Below are positions 39,453-48,727 of a DNA stretch of 64,000 nucleotides, in pieces (position 1 is the first letter of the stretch; the number at the start of each line of letters is the position of its first letter). The notes beneath the pieces were generated by a model. That model made no database searches and had not been told where the DNA came from. It saw nothing but the letters and a program-made list of their open reading frames with translations. The translations under genes were made by a program, and so were the position numbers. This DNA comes from Krasilnikoviella flava (GTDB taxonomy: Bacteria > Actinomycetota > Actinomycetes > Actinomycetales > Cellulomonadaceae). The DNA lies in assembly GCF_900167525.1 (NCBI RefSeq), contig NZ_FUZQ01000005.1, positions 446,572 to 510,571 of the forward strand, given 5' to 3'.

Positions 39453-39914
39453 GTGCCCGACGACCTGGCCCTTCACGCCGACTACGAGCTCTCCGCCGAC
39501 CGCGCCCGGATCGACCCGGCGCGCGTGCACGACCTGCTTGCCGCGCACGCGTACTGGGCCGCGGGGCGCACCCGCGAGGTGCAGGAGGCGGCGATCGCCG
39601 GCTCCCGGAGCTACGCGGCGCTCAGCCGCGACACGGGCGCGCTGGTCGCTTACGCGCGGCTCGTCACCGACGGGGCCACGTTCGGCTGGCTCGCGGACGT
39701 CGTCGTCGACCCGGCGCACCGTGGGCGTGGGCTGGGCCGCGCCGTCGTCGCCGCGGCGCTGGCCGACGTCGAGGCCCTCGGGCTGAAGCGGGTCCTGCTG
39801 AGGGCCTCCGACGACGGCCGGCCGATCTACGACCGCGCCGGCTTCACGCCGGTGCCCGAGCCCGAGACCTGGCTGGAGCTGCGCGCGAGCACCCCCGCGA
39901 CGAGCAGCGCCTGA
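39453..39914 (+). CDS. GNAT-family N-acetyltransferase
   Basis: Protein of 153 residues with the GNAT core: VHDLLAAHAYWAAGRTREVQ, the strand WLADVVVDPAHRGRGLGRAV carrying the acetyl-CoA loop RGRGLG, and LRASDDGRPIYDRAGFTPV. The acceptor substrate is unknown. The GTG at 39453 lies six bases after TTCACT. Its last 88 bp overlap the convergent YhhN gene, which is unusual even in this compact genome. Confidence 0.88.
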   Translation: MPDDLALHADYELSADRARIDPARVHDLLAAHAYWAAGRTREVQEAAIAGSRSYAALSRDTGALVAYARLVTDGATFGWLADVVVDPAHRGRGLGRAVVAAALADVEALGLKRVLLRASDDGRPIYDRAGFTPVPEPETWLELRASTPATSSA

Positions 39915-40570
39915 CCCGCGACGTAGGTGAGCATCACCCAGAAGCCGGACGCGGGCGGCGCGAACCAGTCGGTGAACGCGCCCAGCGCGATCATCGCGTC
40001 CGACGCCAGGAAGACGATCCCGCCGGCGCCGGCCACCGGGTGCACGCCCGTGGCCAGCACCGCCATCGCGACGAGGCAGACCCCGTACACGACCACGGCG
40101 GCGAGCAGCGGCCCCGGCGCGCCGGGCGCGCACGCCGCGACGAGAGCCACCGCCGCGACCGCGTAGGGCGCCAGGAGCGCCGGCCGGCGCGCCACGCTCG
40201 CGCCGCGGGCGGGCCAGAACGCGACGACGTACGCCGCCTGGGCGAGCAGGAAGAAGCCCACCATGACGAGGAACGCGGCGTCACCGTCGAACGCCGCGGG
40301 CGCCGTGTCCCCGAGCCAGGACAGTCCCAGTGCCACGAGCACCAGGCGGACCAGCCTCGAGCGCGGCGCCGCGCACCAGAGCGTCACGGCGAGCAGGGGC
40401 ATGAGGCACGTCTGCGTCACGCGGGCCCACGTGCCCGCGTCCGCGACCTGTGCCGACAGGTGCAGCACGGTGAGCATCGCGAGCGCGACGGCGGCCGCGC
40501 GCGAGGCGACGGTGGGGAGCAGCCGGGGCGGCGGCGCAGGGAGCAGCCCGTGATGAACGACGTCGGTCAC
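39827..40570 (-). CDS. YhhN/TMEM86-family lysoplasmalogenase-like membrane protein
   Basis: Membrane protein of 247 residues with about eight hydrophobic segments, including the family signatures LGLSWLGDTAPA (WLGD), FFLLAQAAYVVAFW and GGIVFLASDAMIALGAFTDW. TMEM86 relatives cleave the vinyl ether bond of lysoplasmalogens; activity here is inferred. The GTG at 40570 follows TAGGCT by 7 nt. The last about 25 residues are hydrophilic and overlap the GNAT gene on the other strand. Confidence 0.82.
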   Translation of the reverse strand: MTDVVHHGLLPAPPPRLLPTVASRAAAVALAMLTVLHLSAQVADAGTWARVTQTCLMPLLAVTLWCAAPRSRLVRLVLVALGLSWLGDTAPAAFDGDAAFLVMVGFFLLAQAAYVVAFWPARGASVARRPALLAPYAVAAVALVAACAPGAPGPLLAAVVVYGVCLVAMAVLATGVHPVAGAGGIVFLASDAMIALGAFTDWFAPPASGFWVMLTYVAGQALLVAGVLARSSSQVSGSGTGVKPARS

Positions 40571-40658
40571 GTCGCGCAGCCTAGGCCCCCGGTGCGCCGC
40601 GCCGGAAGCCGGCCGGACACCCGGGACGCCGGCCGCGGTCCGCGCCGCCCGACGGTGT

Positions 40659-41780
40659 TCAGAACTCGATCGTGAGGAGCCGCGACCCGTGTCGCTTGGT
40701 GTAGCCCAGGCTGGCGTACAGGCCATGCGCACCGCTCGGGTTCTGCGTGTCCACGTCGAGCGCCGCGGCCGCCATCCCGTCGGCGGCGAAGGCCCGCATC
40801 CCCGCCGCGAGCAGGGCTGGGGCGACCCTGCGACCGCGGTAGGCGCGGCGCACACCCAGGATGTCGGTGTAGCCGAACGGGTAGCCGCGCACCGCGAAGT
40901 CCTCCGTGTAGCGGGCGGCGACGTGGTACCCGACGACGAGCGGCGCGCCCGCACGCAGCGCGGCGGCCGTCTCGGCGTCGGTGGCCGGGTCTGTCAGCAG
41001 GGCGTCGACGTCCGGCGCCGGGTCGACCACGACGAACGACCACTCCGGCGCGTACGTGCTGCGCCCGCTCGTCCACTGCTCGGGGGTCTGCGGCTCGCTC
41101 CCCCAGTGGTCGCGGAACGCGTCGTTGTGCGCGAGCCGCGCGGGCTCGTCGTGCTCCGCCCGAAGCGGCAGCAGCCGCAGCGCCGGATCGAGCCCGACGT
41201 CGGGCAGGGGGTGCGCGTCGAGGTCGCGCAGGTCGCGCTCCAGGTCGGAGTAGAACCGCTGCGCCGTGAACCCTGCCCGCTCGAAGAGCCGCAGGCGCGC
41301 GGGCGGCAGGTCGTCCTCCACGAAGGCGGCGAGACGGCCGGGCAGTGCCTTGCCCGACTCGCCCAGCACCTGTCGTCCACGCGCGACCAGCCAGGCGTGC
41401 AGCTCGCGCCCGATGCCCTCGCCGCGGCGGTCCGGGCGGACCCCGCCCCACAGGAAGGCGCGCACCCGGCTCACGTCGCCGGGCATCGTCTCGACGTACC
41501 CGTACGCGGCGAGCGAGCCGTCGGTGTCGAACCCGAGCACCGAGTCGTGCTCGAGACGCCGCCAGGGCGCCTCGAGGATCTCGACCAGCTCGCCCAGCGA
41601 CTCCCGGTACGGCTCGTGGTCGGCCTCGGCGATCGTGTTCCGCAGCCCGAGCAGCACGGGGGCGTCGTCGCGGGCCGCCGGCCGCCAGGTCAGGCCGCCG
41701 GCCGCGAGCGCCGGGAGGGCGGACGGCGCGGCGACGCGCTCCGCGAGGGGCGCGAGCGCGGTGGAGGTCGGGGTCGCCAT
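40659..41780 (-). CDS. tandem GNAT acetyltransferase (mycothiol-synthase-like layout)
   Basis: Protein of 373 residues with two GNAT domains. The first (about 30-185) carries WGGVRPDRRGEGIGRELHAW with the acetyl-CoA loop RRGEGIG; the second (about 200-373) carries ILGVRRAYRGRRVAPALLAA and VDTQNPSGAHGLYASLGY. The duplication recalls MshD, the last enzyme of mycothiol synthesis, but the family is broad and many members are not MshD. The ATG follows TAGCGT by six bases (leaderless). Divergent from the SMP-30 gene. Confidence 0.85.
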   Translation of the reverse strand: MATPTSTALAPLAERVAAPSALPALAAGGLTWRPAARDDAPVLLGLRNTIAEADHEPYRESLGELVEILEAPWRRLEHDSVLGFDTDGSLAAYGYVETMPGDVSRVRAFLWGGVRPDRRGEGIGRELHAWLVARGRQVLGESGKALPGRLAAFVEDDLPPARLRLFERAGFTAQRFYSDLERDLRDLDAHPLPDVGLDPALRLLPLRAEHDEPARLAHNDAFRDHWGSEPQTPEQWTSGRSTYAPEWSFVVVDPAPDVDALLTDPATDAETAAALRAGAPLVVGYHVAARYTEDFAVRGYPFGYTDILGVRRAYRGRRVAPALLAAGMRAFAADGMAAAALDVDTQNPSGAHGLYASLGYTKRHGSRLLTIEF

Positions 41781-41918
41781 GGACTCACGCTAGGTGCGCC
41801 CGCCCGCCGCGCGCACGGGCTTTTCGCCGGGCGGCGCCCGGTCCGGGCCTTGCCCCCGGCGCCCCGGTGTGGCACGGTGCAGCGTCCTGACCAGCACCGA
41901 CCCGCAACGGAGCGCGTG

Positions 41919-42812
41919 ATGACCGACGCCGTCCCCGCCGTGTACGAACGCCTCGACGAGCGCTTCGGCGCCGTGCGCGGCGACAGCCGCCTCGAACGCC
42001 TCTGGACGGGCGGACGCTGGACCGAGGGCCCGCTGTACGTGCCCGCCGGCCGGTACCTGCTCTTCAGCGACATCCCGAACGACCGCGTGCTGCGCTGGGA
42101 CGAGACGGACGGCTCGGTGAGCGTGTTCGACGCCCCGGCGGGCTACGCCAACGGCCGCACGATCGACCGGCAGGGCCGGGTCGTCACGTGCCAGCAGGGG
42201 CCGCGGCGGATGGTGCGCACCGAGCACGACGGCTCCACGACCGTGCTCGCGGACCGGTGGGACGGGCGCCGCCTCAACAGCCCCAACGACGTCGTCGTGT
42301 CGCCCGACGGCGCCGTGTGGTTCACCGATCCCCCGTACGGCATCACGAGCGACTACGAGGGCGAGCGCGCGGAGCCGGAGATCGACGGGTGCCACGTGTA
42401 CCGGGTCGACCCCGGCACCGGCGTGGTCGCCGCGGTCGCGACCGACCTCGAGCGGCCCAACGGCCTCGCCTTCTCGGTCGACGGGCGTCGCCTGTACATC
42501 GCGGACACGCAGCGACGGCACCTGCGCGCCTTCGGCGTCGACGGCGGCCGGCTGGTGGGCGGGGAGGTCTTCGCCGAGCTCGACGGCGGCCCCGACGGCG
42601 TGCGCGTCGACACCGCGGGCCGCGTCTGGGTGGCCGCCGGGGAGGCGCTGCACGTCCTCGACCCGGACGGCACCCTCCTCGGCCGCCTGCACCTGCCGGA
42701 GGAGGTGTCGAACCTCGCGTTCGGCGGCCCCAAGCGCAACCGCCTGTTCGTCACGGCGTCGACCTCGGTGTACTCGATCCTGCTCGCCGTGAACGGCGCA
42801 CCGCTGCTCTGA
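41919..42812 (+). CDS. SMP-30/gluconolactonase family protein
   Basis: Six-bladed beta-propeller hydrolase of 297 residues. Signatures: WTEGPLYVPAGRYLLFSDIP, ANGRTIDRQGRVVTCQQGPR, NSPNDVVVSPDGAVWFTDPP and RPNGLAFSVDGRRLYIADTQ, with the metal ligands Glu, Asn and Asp in these loops. Members open sugar lactones such as gluconolactone. No signal peptide, so the enzyme is cytoplasmic. ACGGAG precedes the ATG. The gene stands alone ahead of metH (63-bp gap) and is probably transcribed separately, since metH appears to have its own leaderless promoter. Confidence 0.9.
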   Translation: MTDAVPAVYERLDERFGAVRGDSRLERLWTGGRWTEGPLYVPAGRYLLFSDIPNDRVLRWDETDGSVSVFDAPAGYANGRTIDRQGRVVTCQQGPRRMVRTEHDGSTTVLADRWDGRRLNSPNDVVVSPDGAVWFTDPPYGITSDYEGERAEPEIDGCHVYRVDPGTGVVAAVATDLERPNGLAFSVDGRRLYIADTQRRHLRAFGVDGGRLVGGEVFAELDGGPDGVRVDTAGRVWVAAGEALHVLDPDGTLLGRLHLPEEVSNLAFGGPKRNRLFVTASTSVYSILLAVNGAPLL

Positions 42813-42863
42813 ACCGCCTCCGGGCCGCTGTGGACGCGCCGTCCGGGCGGCGCGGCGCGCCGC

Positions 42864-42869
42864 TACGCT
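42864..42869 (+). promoter_or_regulatory. -10 element of a leaderless metH promoter
   Basis: TACGCT ends six bases before the metH GTG. This leaves no room for a cobalamin riboswitch between promoter and start. Confidence 0.55.
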
Positions 42870-42875
42870 GCACGG

Positions 42876-45800
42876 GTGACGATCACGCTCGATCCTGCCG
42901 CCGACGCCCGCTCCACCGCCCTGCGCGAGGCGCTGCGCACGCGCGTCGTGGTGGCCGACGGCGCCATGGGCACGATGATCCAGGACGCGGACCCCACGCT
43001 CGAGGACTACGAGGGCCACGAGGGGTGCAACGAGATCCTCAACGTCTCCAGGCCGGACATCATCACGAGCGTGCACGACGCGTACCTCGAGGTCGGGGTC
43101 GACGCGATCGAGACCAACACGTTCGGCGCGAACTGGTCCAACCTGTCGGACTACGGCATCGACGACCGTATCCGCGAGCTGGCCCGCGCGGGCGCCGCGC
43201 TCGCCCGAGGCCGGGCCGACGCCTTCACCACGCCCGACCACCCGCGCTGGGTGCTGGGCTCGATGGGCCCGGGGACCAAGCTGCCGAGCCTCGGCCACAC
43301 GACGTACGCCCACCTGCGCAGCACGTTCGCGGAGCAGGCCGCCGGGCTGCTCGAGGGCGGCGCGGACGCGCTGCTCGTCGAGACGAGCCAGGACCTGCTG
43401 CAGACCAAGGCCGCGGTGACCGGGTGCCACGACGCGATCCGGGACGTCGGGCGGAACGTGCCCGTCATCGCGTCCGTGACGGTCGAGACCACGGGCACCA
43501 TGCTCATGGGCTCGGAGATCGGCGCCGCGCTGACGACGCTCCAGGCGGTCGGCGTCGACGCCATCGGCCTGAACTGCGCCACCGGGCCGGACCAGATGAG
43601 CGAGCACCTGCGCCACCTGTCCCAGCACTCCGAGGTGCCGGTGACGTGCATGCCGAACGCGGGCCTGCCGGAGCTGGGGCCGAACGGCGCGGTGTACCCG
43701 CTGACCCCCGAGGAGCTCGCCGCGGCCCACACCCAGTTCGTCGGCGAGTTCGGCCTGGGCCTGGTGGGCGGCTGCTGCGGCACCACCCCGGAACACCTGC
43801 GCCAGGTGGTCGAGTCGGTGCGCGGCCGTGAGCTGCCGAACCGCAACCCCGTCCGGGAGAACGGCGTCGCGTCGCTCTACTCGCACACCGACCTGCGGCA
43901 GGACACCTCCTATCTCGCGATCGGCGAGCGCACCAACGCCAACGGCTCCAAGGCGTTCCGGGACGCGATGCTCGAGGAGCGCTGGGACGACGTCGTCGAC
44001 ATCGCCCGCGCCCAGACGCGCGACGGCGCGCACCTGCTCGACGTCTGCGTCGACTATGTGGGTCGCGACGGTGTCGCGGACGTGCGGGCTGTCGTCTCGC
44101 GGCTCGCGTCGGCGTCCACGCTGCCGCTGGTCATCGACTCCACCGAGCCGGCGGTCATCCAGGCCGGGCTCGAGCTGGTGGGCGGTCGCGCCGTCGTGAA
44201 CTCGGTGAACTTCGAGGACGGCGACGCCCCCGGGTCGCGGTACGCCCGCATCATGCCGCTGGTGCGCGAGCACGGGGCCGCCGTCGTCGCCCTGACCATC
44301 GACGAGGAGGGCCAGGCCCGCACCACGGAGACGAAGGTCGCGATCGCCGAGCGCCTCATCACCCAGCTCACCGGCGACTGGGGCATGCACGTCGACGACA
44401 TCATCGTGGACACCCTCACGTTCCCGATCGCGACAGGGCAGGAGGAGACGCGCCGCGACGCCATCGAGACCATCGAGGCCATCCGCGAGCTCACTTCCCG
44501 CTACCCCGGCGTGCACACCACGCTCGGCGTCTCCAACGTGTCGTTCGGGCTCAACCCGGCGGCACGCACGGTGCTCAACTCCGTGTTCCTGCACGAGGCG
44601 ACGAAGGCCGGGCTCGACTCCGCCATCGTGCACGCCGCGAAGATCCTGCCCCGCACGGCCATCCCCGACGAGCAGTGGGAGGCCGCCGAGGACCTGGTCT
44701 TCGACCGGCGCCGCTACGACGACGAGGGCAACCTGGTCCACGACCCGCTGTCGCACCTGCTCGAGCTGTTCTCCGGCGTGGACGCGACGGCGATGCGCGA
44801 CCAGCGCGCGGCCGAGCTCGCCGCGCTGCCGGTCGGTGAGCGGCTGGAGCGCCGCATCATCGACGGCGCGCGCAAGGGCCTCGAGGACGACATCGACGAG
44901 GCGCTGGCGGACGGCACCAAGGCGCTCGACATCGTCAACACCTACCTGCTCGGCGGCATGAAGACCGTCGGCGAGCTCTTCGGCTCCGGGCAGATGCAGC
45001 TGCCGTTCGTGCTGCAGTCGGCCGAGGTGATGAAGTCCGCCGTGGCGCTGCTCGAGCCGCACATGGAGAAGGTCGAGGGCGACGGGGACCGGTCGAAGGG
45101 CACCGTCGTGCTCGCCACCGTGCGCGGCGACGTGCACGACATCGGCAAGAACCTCGTGGACATCATCCTCACCAACAACGGCTACACGGTGGTGAACATC
45201 GGCATCAAGCAACCGGTGAGCGCGATGATCGAGGCCGCCGAGGAGCACGGCGCGGACGTCATCGGCATGTCCGGGCTGCTGGTGAAGTCCACGGTCGTGA
45301 TGAAGGAGAACCTCGCGGAGCTGGCCTCGCGCGGGCTCGACCAGCGGTGGCCGGTGCTGCTGGGTGGCGCCGCGCTGACCCGCACCTACGTCGAGGACGA
45401 CCTCGCCTCCGCGTTCCCCGGCACCGTCCGGTACGCGAAGGATGCGTTCGAGGGGCTGCGGCTCATGGAGCCGCTCGTGGCGATCGCGCGTGGCGCGGAC
45501 CCCGAGTCGGTCGGCCTGCCCGCGCTGCGCAAGCGCCGGCACGGCGTCGTGACGGTGACGGAGACCGCGCCGGAGGACCTGCCGGCCCGCTCGGACGTCG
45601 CCGCCGACAACCCCGTACCCGCTCCCCCGTTCTGGGGCACCCGCGTCGTCAAGGGGATCCAGCTCGCCGACTACGCGGCGTTCCTCGACGAGCGCGCGAC
45701 GTTCATGGGTCAGTGGGGGCTCAAGCCAGGCCGCGGGGACGACGGGGCGAGTTACGAGGAGCTCGTCGAGACCGAGGGCCGGCCGCGGCTGGCCGCATGG

Positions 45801-46448
45801 CTCGAGCGGGTCCGCACGGACCAGATCATGGACCCCACGGTGGTGTACGGGTACTTCCCCGTGTGGTCGGACGGCGACGACGTCGTGGTCGCGCACCACG
45901 ACGGTCCCGACGGCGGCTCCGGCGGCGAGCCGGGCACCGAACGGCTGCGCTTCCACTTCCCGCGCCAGCGGCGCGACCGGCACCTGTGCCTGGCGGACTT
46001 CGTCCGCCCGCGGTCGTTCTTCGAGGAGACCGGCCGGTTCGACGTGCTCCCCGTGCAGCTCGTGACCGTCGGCGACCTCGTCTCGGGGCACACGGCGAAG
46101 CTCTTCGAGGCGAACAAGTACCGCGAGTACATGGAGCTGCACGGGCTGTCCGTGCAGCTCACGGAGGCGTTGGCGGAGTTCTGGCACTCGCGCGTGCGCG
46201 ACGAGCTCGGGTTCTCCGACGAGGAGCCCGAGGACGTCGAGGGACTGTTCAAGCTGCGGTACCGAGGCGCGCGGATGTCGCTCGGCTACCCTGCCTGCCC
46301 GGACATGGAGGACCGCCGCAAGGTGGTCGAGCTGCTGCGCCCCGAGCGCGTGGGCGTCACGCTGTCCGACGAGCTGCAGCTGCACCCGGAGCAGTCCACC
46401 GACGCGTTCGTCTTCCACCACCCGGAGGCGAAGTACTTCTCCGTGTGA
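42876..46448 (+). CDS. metH: cobalamin-dependent methionine synthase
   Basis: Transfers the methyl group of methyltetrahydrofolate to homocysteine through cobalamin. The 1190-residue protein contains all modules: the homocysteine domain (GAMGTMIQ, GLNCATGP and the zinc cysteines in GGCCGTTPEHL), the pterin domain (YLAIGERTNANGSKAF), the cap and B12 domain (B12-ligand His754 in DVHDIGKN) and the C-terminal activation domain (MSLGYPACPDMEDRRKVVEL). The GTG at 42876 is six bases after TACGCT. MetE-type relief is not visible. Its end, 46448, marks the last intact gene of the core region before the accessory cluster. Confidence 0.97.
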   Translation: MTITLDPAADARSTALREALRTRVVVADGAMGTMIQDADPTLEDYEGHEGCNEILNVSRPDIITSVHDAYLEVGVDAIETNTFGANWSNLSDYGIDDRIRELARAGAALARGRADAFTTPDHPRWVLGSMGPGTKLPSLGHTTYAHLRSTFAEQAAGLLEGGADALLVETSQDLLQTKAAVTGCHDAIRDVGRNVPVIASVTVETTGTMLMGSEIGAALTTLQAVGVDAIGLNCATGPDQMSEHLRHLSQHSEVPVTCMPNAGLPELGPNGAVYPLTPEELAAAHTQFVGEFGLGLVGGCCGTTPEHLRQVVESVRGRELPNRNPVRENGVASLYSHTDLRQDTSYLAIGERTNANGSKAFRDAMLEERWDDVVDIARAQTRDGAHLLDVCVDYVGRDGVADVRAVVSRLASASTLPLVIDSTEPAVIQAGLELVGGRAVVNSVNFEDGDAPGSRYARIMPLVREHGAAVVALTIDEEGQARTTETKVAIAERLITQLTGDWGMHVDDIIVDTLTFPIATGQEETRRDAIETIEAIRELTSRYPGVHTTLGVSNVSFGLNPAARTVLNSVFLHEATKAGLDSAIVHAAKILPRTAIPDEQWEAAEDLVFDRRRYDDEGNLVHDPLSHLLELFSGVDATAMRDQRAAELAALPVGERLERRIIDGARKGLEDDIDEALADGTKALDIVNTYLLGGMKTVGELFGSGQMQLPFVLQSAEVMKSAVALLEPHMEKVEGDGDRSKGTVVLATVRGDVHDIGKNLVDIILTNNGYTVVNIGIKQPVSAMIEAAEEHGADVIGMSGLLVKSTVVMKENLAELASRGLDQRWPVLLGGAALTRTYVEDDLASAFPGTVRYAKDAFEGLRLMEPLVAIARGADPESVGLPALRKRRHGVVTVTETAPEDLPARSDVAADNPVPAPPFWGTRVVKGIQLADYAAFLDERATFMGQWGLKPGRGDDGASYEELVETEGRPRLAAWLERVRTDQIMDPTVVYGYFPVWSDGDDVVVAHHDGPDGGSGGEPGTERLRFHFPRQRRDRHLCLADFVRPRSFFEETGRFDVLPVQLVTVGDLVSGHTAKLFEANKYREYMELHGLSVQLTEALAEFWHSRVRDELGFSDEEPEDVEGLFKLRYRGARMSLGYPACPDMEDRRKVVELLRPERVGVTLSDELQLHPEQSTDAFVFHHPEAKYFSV

Positions 46449-46569
46449 GGTTCAGGAGTCCTGGTCGGCGCCGCCCTGGGTGGCCGTGACCTGCAGGGAT
46501 ACCCGGAAGCCCACGGATCCCACCGTCGCTGGACGGAACTCAGCGTACCCAACTCGGACGACGATGGTC

Positions 46570-47493
46570 GAGATGGCCTGACGGCTCGAGGGCGCCCGGT
46601 CAAGGTGTCCCGGGCCTTCAACAAGCCGCGGCCGTTGCGTCCGGAGACGGTCGAGAGAATCCGCGCCACTGCGGCCCAGATGGGGTTCGCCCCCAACCAG
46701 CACGCCCGCGCGCTCATCACGGGACGGTCCGGCGCCTATGGGCCTCGTCATCCCGGACGTCACCAACCCGTACTTTCCGCCCTTGATACGGACTGCTGAG
46801 CGCGAGGCCGAGCGAAGGGAGCTCGGCGTCTTCGTCGTCGAGTCGAACAGCGGCCCCGAGCGCGAGGAACAGCTCGTCAGGCGTCTGGTGCCGCAGGTGG
46901 AGGGCCTCGTCCCGGCTCTCGGACGTGCGGTTGCGCGACCTCGCCGCCCACACCCGGACCGTACCGGTCAACCGCGATGTCGCCGGGATCGGCCGCATCC
47001 TGACCTCATCGCGAGAGGCGCTGGTCGAAGGCGTGCGGCGCATGCACGCCGCCGGCACGCGCGAGTTCTGCTACGTCGGCGGCCCCCGCAGATCCTGGTC
47101 CGAGAGCGAACGTCGCGACGCCAAGATGGACGCGGAGCAAGAGCTCGGGCTGCGGGTGCGCTATCTGGAGGTTGAAAGCGGGACGTATGCCGATGCGCGA
47201 TCGCTCGCGTCCAGCATCGGCGCGCGGAGACGCAGGCGGTGGTTGCCTTCGACGACGTCGTCGCCCCGGGTGTGCTCCACGGGCTCACCGCCCGCGGTGT
47301 TCGTGTGCCGCAGGATACGCAGTTGCTGGGATGCGACGACGCCCTGCCGATCGAGACCCACCCGCGGACCATCCGCTTGCAGATCGAGCGAGGGACCGGC
47401 ACAGCGCTGGAGATGCTCGGGGACACCGAGCCCCGCAACGCGCGAATGGAGATCCCTGGGACACTCGAACTGCGCGAGACGACGGGAGGCTGA
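46570..47493 (+). pseudogene. LacI-family repressor, broken by several frameshifts
   Basis: Pieces of one LacI-type protein lie in order but in three reading frames. First a partial HTH (VSRAFNKPRPLRPETVERIR, AAQMGFAPNQHARALITGR, about 46600-46735), then the sensor start MGLVIPDVTNPYFPPLIRTA (46738 on), then VPVNRDVAGIGRILTSSREA and GTREFCYVGG (about 46925-47220), then VAFDDVVAPGVLHGL and DTQLLGCDDALPIETHPRTI to a stop at 47493. At least three frameshifts are needed, and the beginning of the HTH and part of the sensor (around 46920) are lost. The gene cannot give a working repressor. It sits at the junction between core genes and the accessory locus. Confidence 0.85.
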
Positions 47494-47508
47494 CCAGGAT
47501 TCCCGCGC

Positions 47509-47548
47509 GCAGCCGTACTCGTCAGAGAGCAGCCGTACTCGTCAGAGA
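47509..47548. repeat. perfect tandem duplication, 2 x 20 bp
   Basis: GCAGCCGTACTCGTCAGAGA occurs twice in a row, 15 bp after the stop of the LacI remnant. The surrounding gap (47494-47631) shows no gene. Confidence 0.9.
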
Positions 47549-47631
47549 TACGGGCGGCGGGCAGCGTGGTGTGTTACCCGGCGAAGCGCAGCCAGGAACG
47601 GCCGCCGGCACGCGCGGCGAGTGCCGCGCGG

Positions 47632-48561
47632 TCACCGGGTCGCTTCCTGGGGTGCGAGGCCGAGCGCCGCGCGGCGTGTCGCGACGTATCTGCGCACGAA
47701 CTCGTCCGGGTCGACGTCGCCCGCCACCAGGCGCTGGTCATCCCCGCGCAGGGCGATCCAGTCGCCGCCGTGCGCCGCCGAGGCCCTCGCGCCGAGCACG
47801 GCGAGCTCCGGCTCGACGAGCTCGGCGAAGGTCAGGCCGAGATCGCCGCCGGCGAGGTAGGAGCACGTGGCGTCGAGGAACGCGCCGTACAGGTCGTCCT
47901 TTGTCGCGTCCAGGTGCGTGACGCCGTCGTCGCCCACGAGCGTCGCGACGAACCCGTAGCCCGTGCCCGCCTCCTGGACGTCGACGACGGCGGTGCGCCC
48001 GTCGTTCCAGCGCAGCTCCGCCCGGCGCCCTGTCCCGTCGAGCGCCCGAGCCGCCTCGATTCCCGGGCCGAAGATGCCGTGAAGCAGCGAGGATGCGTGG
48101 ATGCCGTAGTCCAGGTGGTGACCGAACGTGACCGCGTACGCGGACCGCGGACCGAGCCCGGCGCCCGTCCGCGCCGATGCCGACCAGCGCAGCGCAGAGC
48201 CTCCAGTGATCCGGGCGCCGTCGGCTGCCCATCCCTCGAGCGTGCGGATGTCCGCGACGCTGCCGGCGAATGGCTTGCAGACATGGACCCCGACCCCCGC
48301 CTCCACGAAGGGCCGCAGCCTCTCCACGTGGCGGTTCCAGTCGACGCTGTGCACGAACGCGGCGTCGACGTCGCCCACGATGTCCGCGGGGTCCTTGGCG
48401 ACCCGGCTGATCCCGCGTTCGGCGGCGTACGCGGCGGTATAGGAAGCGGTTGCGACGTCGTCACCGCCGACGACGGCGACGACGTCGTGGCCCCGTTCGA
48501 GGAGCAGCGGGTGGAAGGCGGCGGGGTGGGAGGTGTCCAGGTCAACGACTCCGATGCGCAT
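47632..48561 (-). CDS. Gfo/Idh/MocA-family oxidoreductase (first copy)
   Basis: NAD(P)-dependent oxidoreductase-like protein of 309 residues. The N-terminal Rossmann fold starts MRIGVVDLDTSHPAAFHPLL, lacking the usual GxGxxG (GVVDLDTSH), a variant seen in a subgroup of this superfamily. The lysine motif is VHVCKPFAGSV (EKP-like CKP), and GHHLDYGIHASSLLHG holds the HxxD/H active-site segment. The altered dinucleotide loop makes cofactor use uncertain. The ATG at 48561 lies 10 nt after CATAGT. Divergent from the regulator, so it is probably a target of it. Confidence 0.8.
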   Translation of the reverse strand: MRIGVVDLDTSHPAAFHPLLLERGHDVVAVVGGDDVATASYTAAYAAERGISRVAKDPADIVGDVDAAFVHSVDWNRHVERLRPFVEAGVGVHVCKPFAGSVADIRTLEGWAADGARITGGSALRWSASARTGAGLGPRSAYAVTFGHHLDYGIHASSLLHGIFGPGIEAARALDGTGRRAELRWNDGRTAVVDVQEAGTGYGFVATLVGDDGVTHLDATKDDLYGAFLDATCSYLAGGDLGLTFAELVEPELAVLGARASAAHGGDWIALRGDDQRLVAGDVDPDEFVRRYVATRRAALGLAPQEATR

Positions 48562-48693
48562 GCCGAAGAACACTATGAGTCACGACCATGATCCACAATA
48601 GGGCATGCACGAAATTCGAAATCAGCCCTCCGTAGAGCCCGCGTCCCATCGGAGCGCGGGCCCGTCGGGGGGTCACACGCCGCCCGCCGCCGC

Positions 48694-48699
48694 TACGCT
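48694..48699 (+). promoter_or_regulatory. -10 element of the PucR-like regulator
   Basis: TACGCT, the same hexamer as for dut and metH, but here about 30 bp before the start. It predicts a leader of about 22 nt with a GCGAGG Shine-Dalgarno-like sequence. Confidence 0.4.
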
Positions 48700-48727
48700 C
48701 GCGGGGTCGGGACGGGAAGCGAGGTTG

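Noticed and set aside
42813-42875. Cobalamin riboswitch before metH
   Set aside because: The gap is only 63 bp, shows no B12-box sequence, and the -10 lies six bases before the start.
41790-46421. Long open frame antisense to metH and the genes before it
   Set aside because: It mirrors the strong third-position GC bias of metH, has no family pattern and is rich in Arg, Val, Asp and His as such shadows are.
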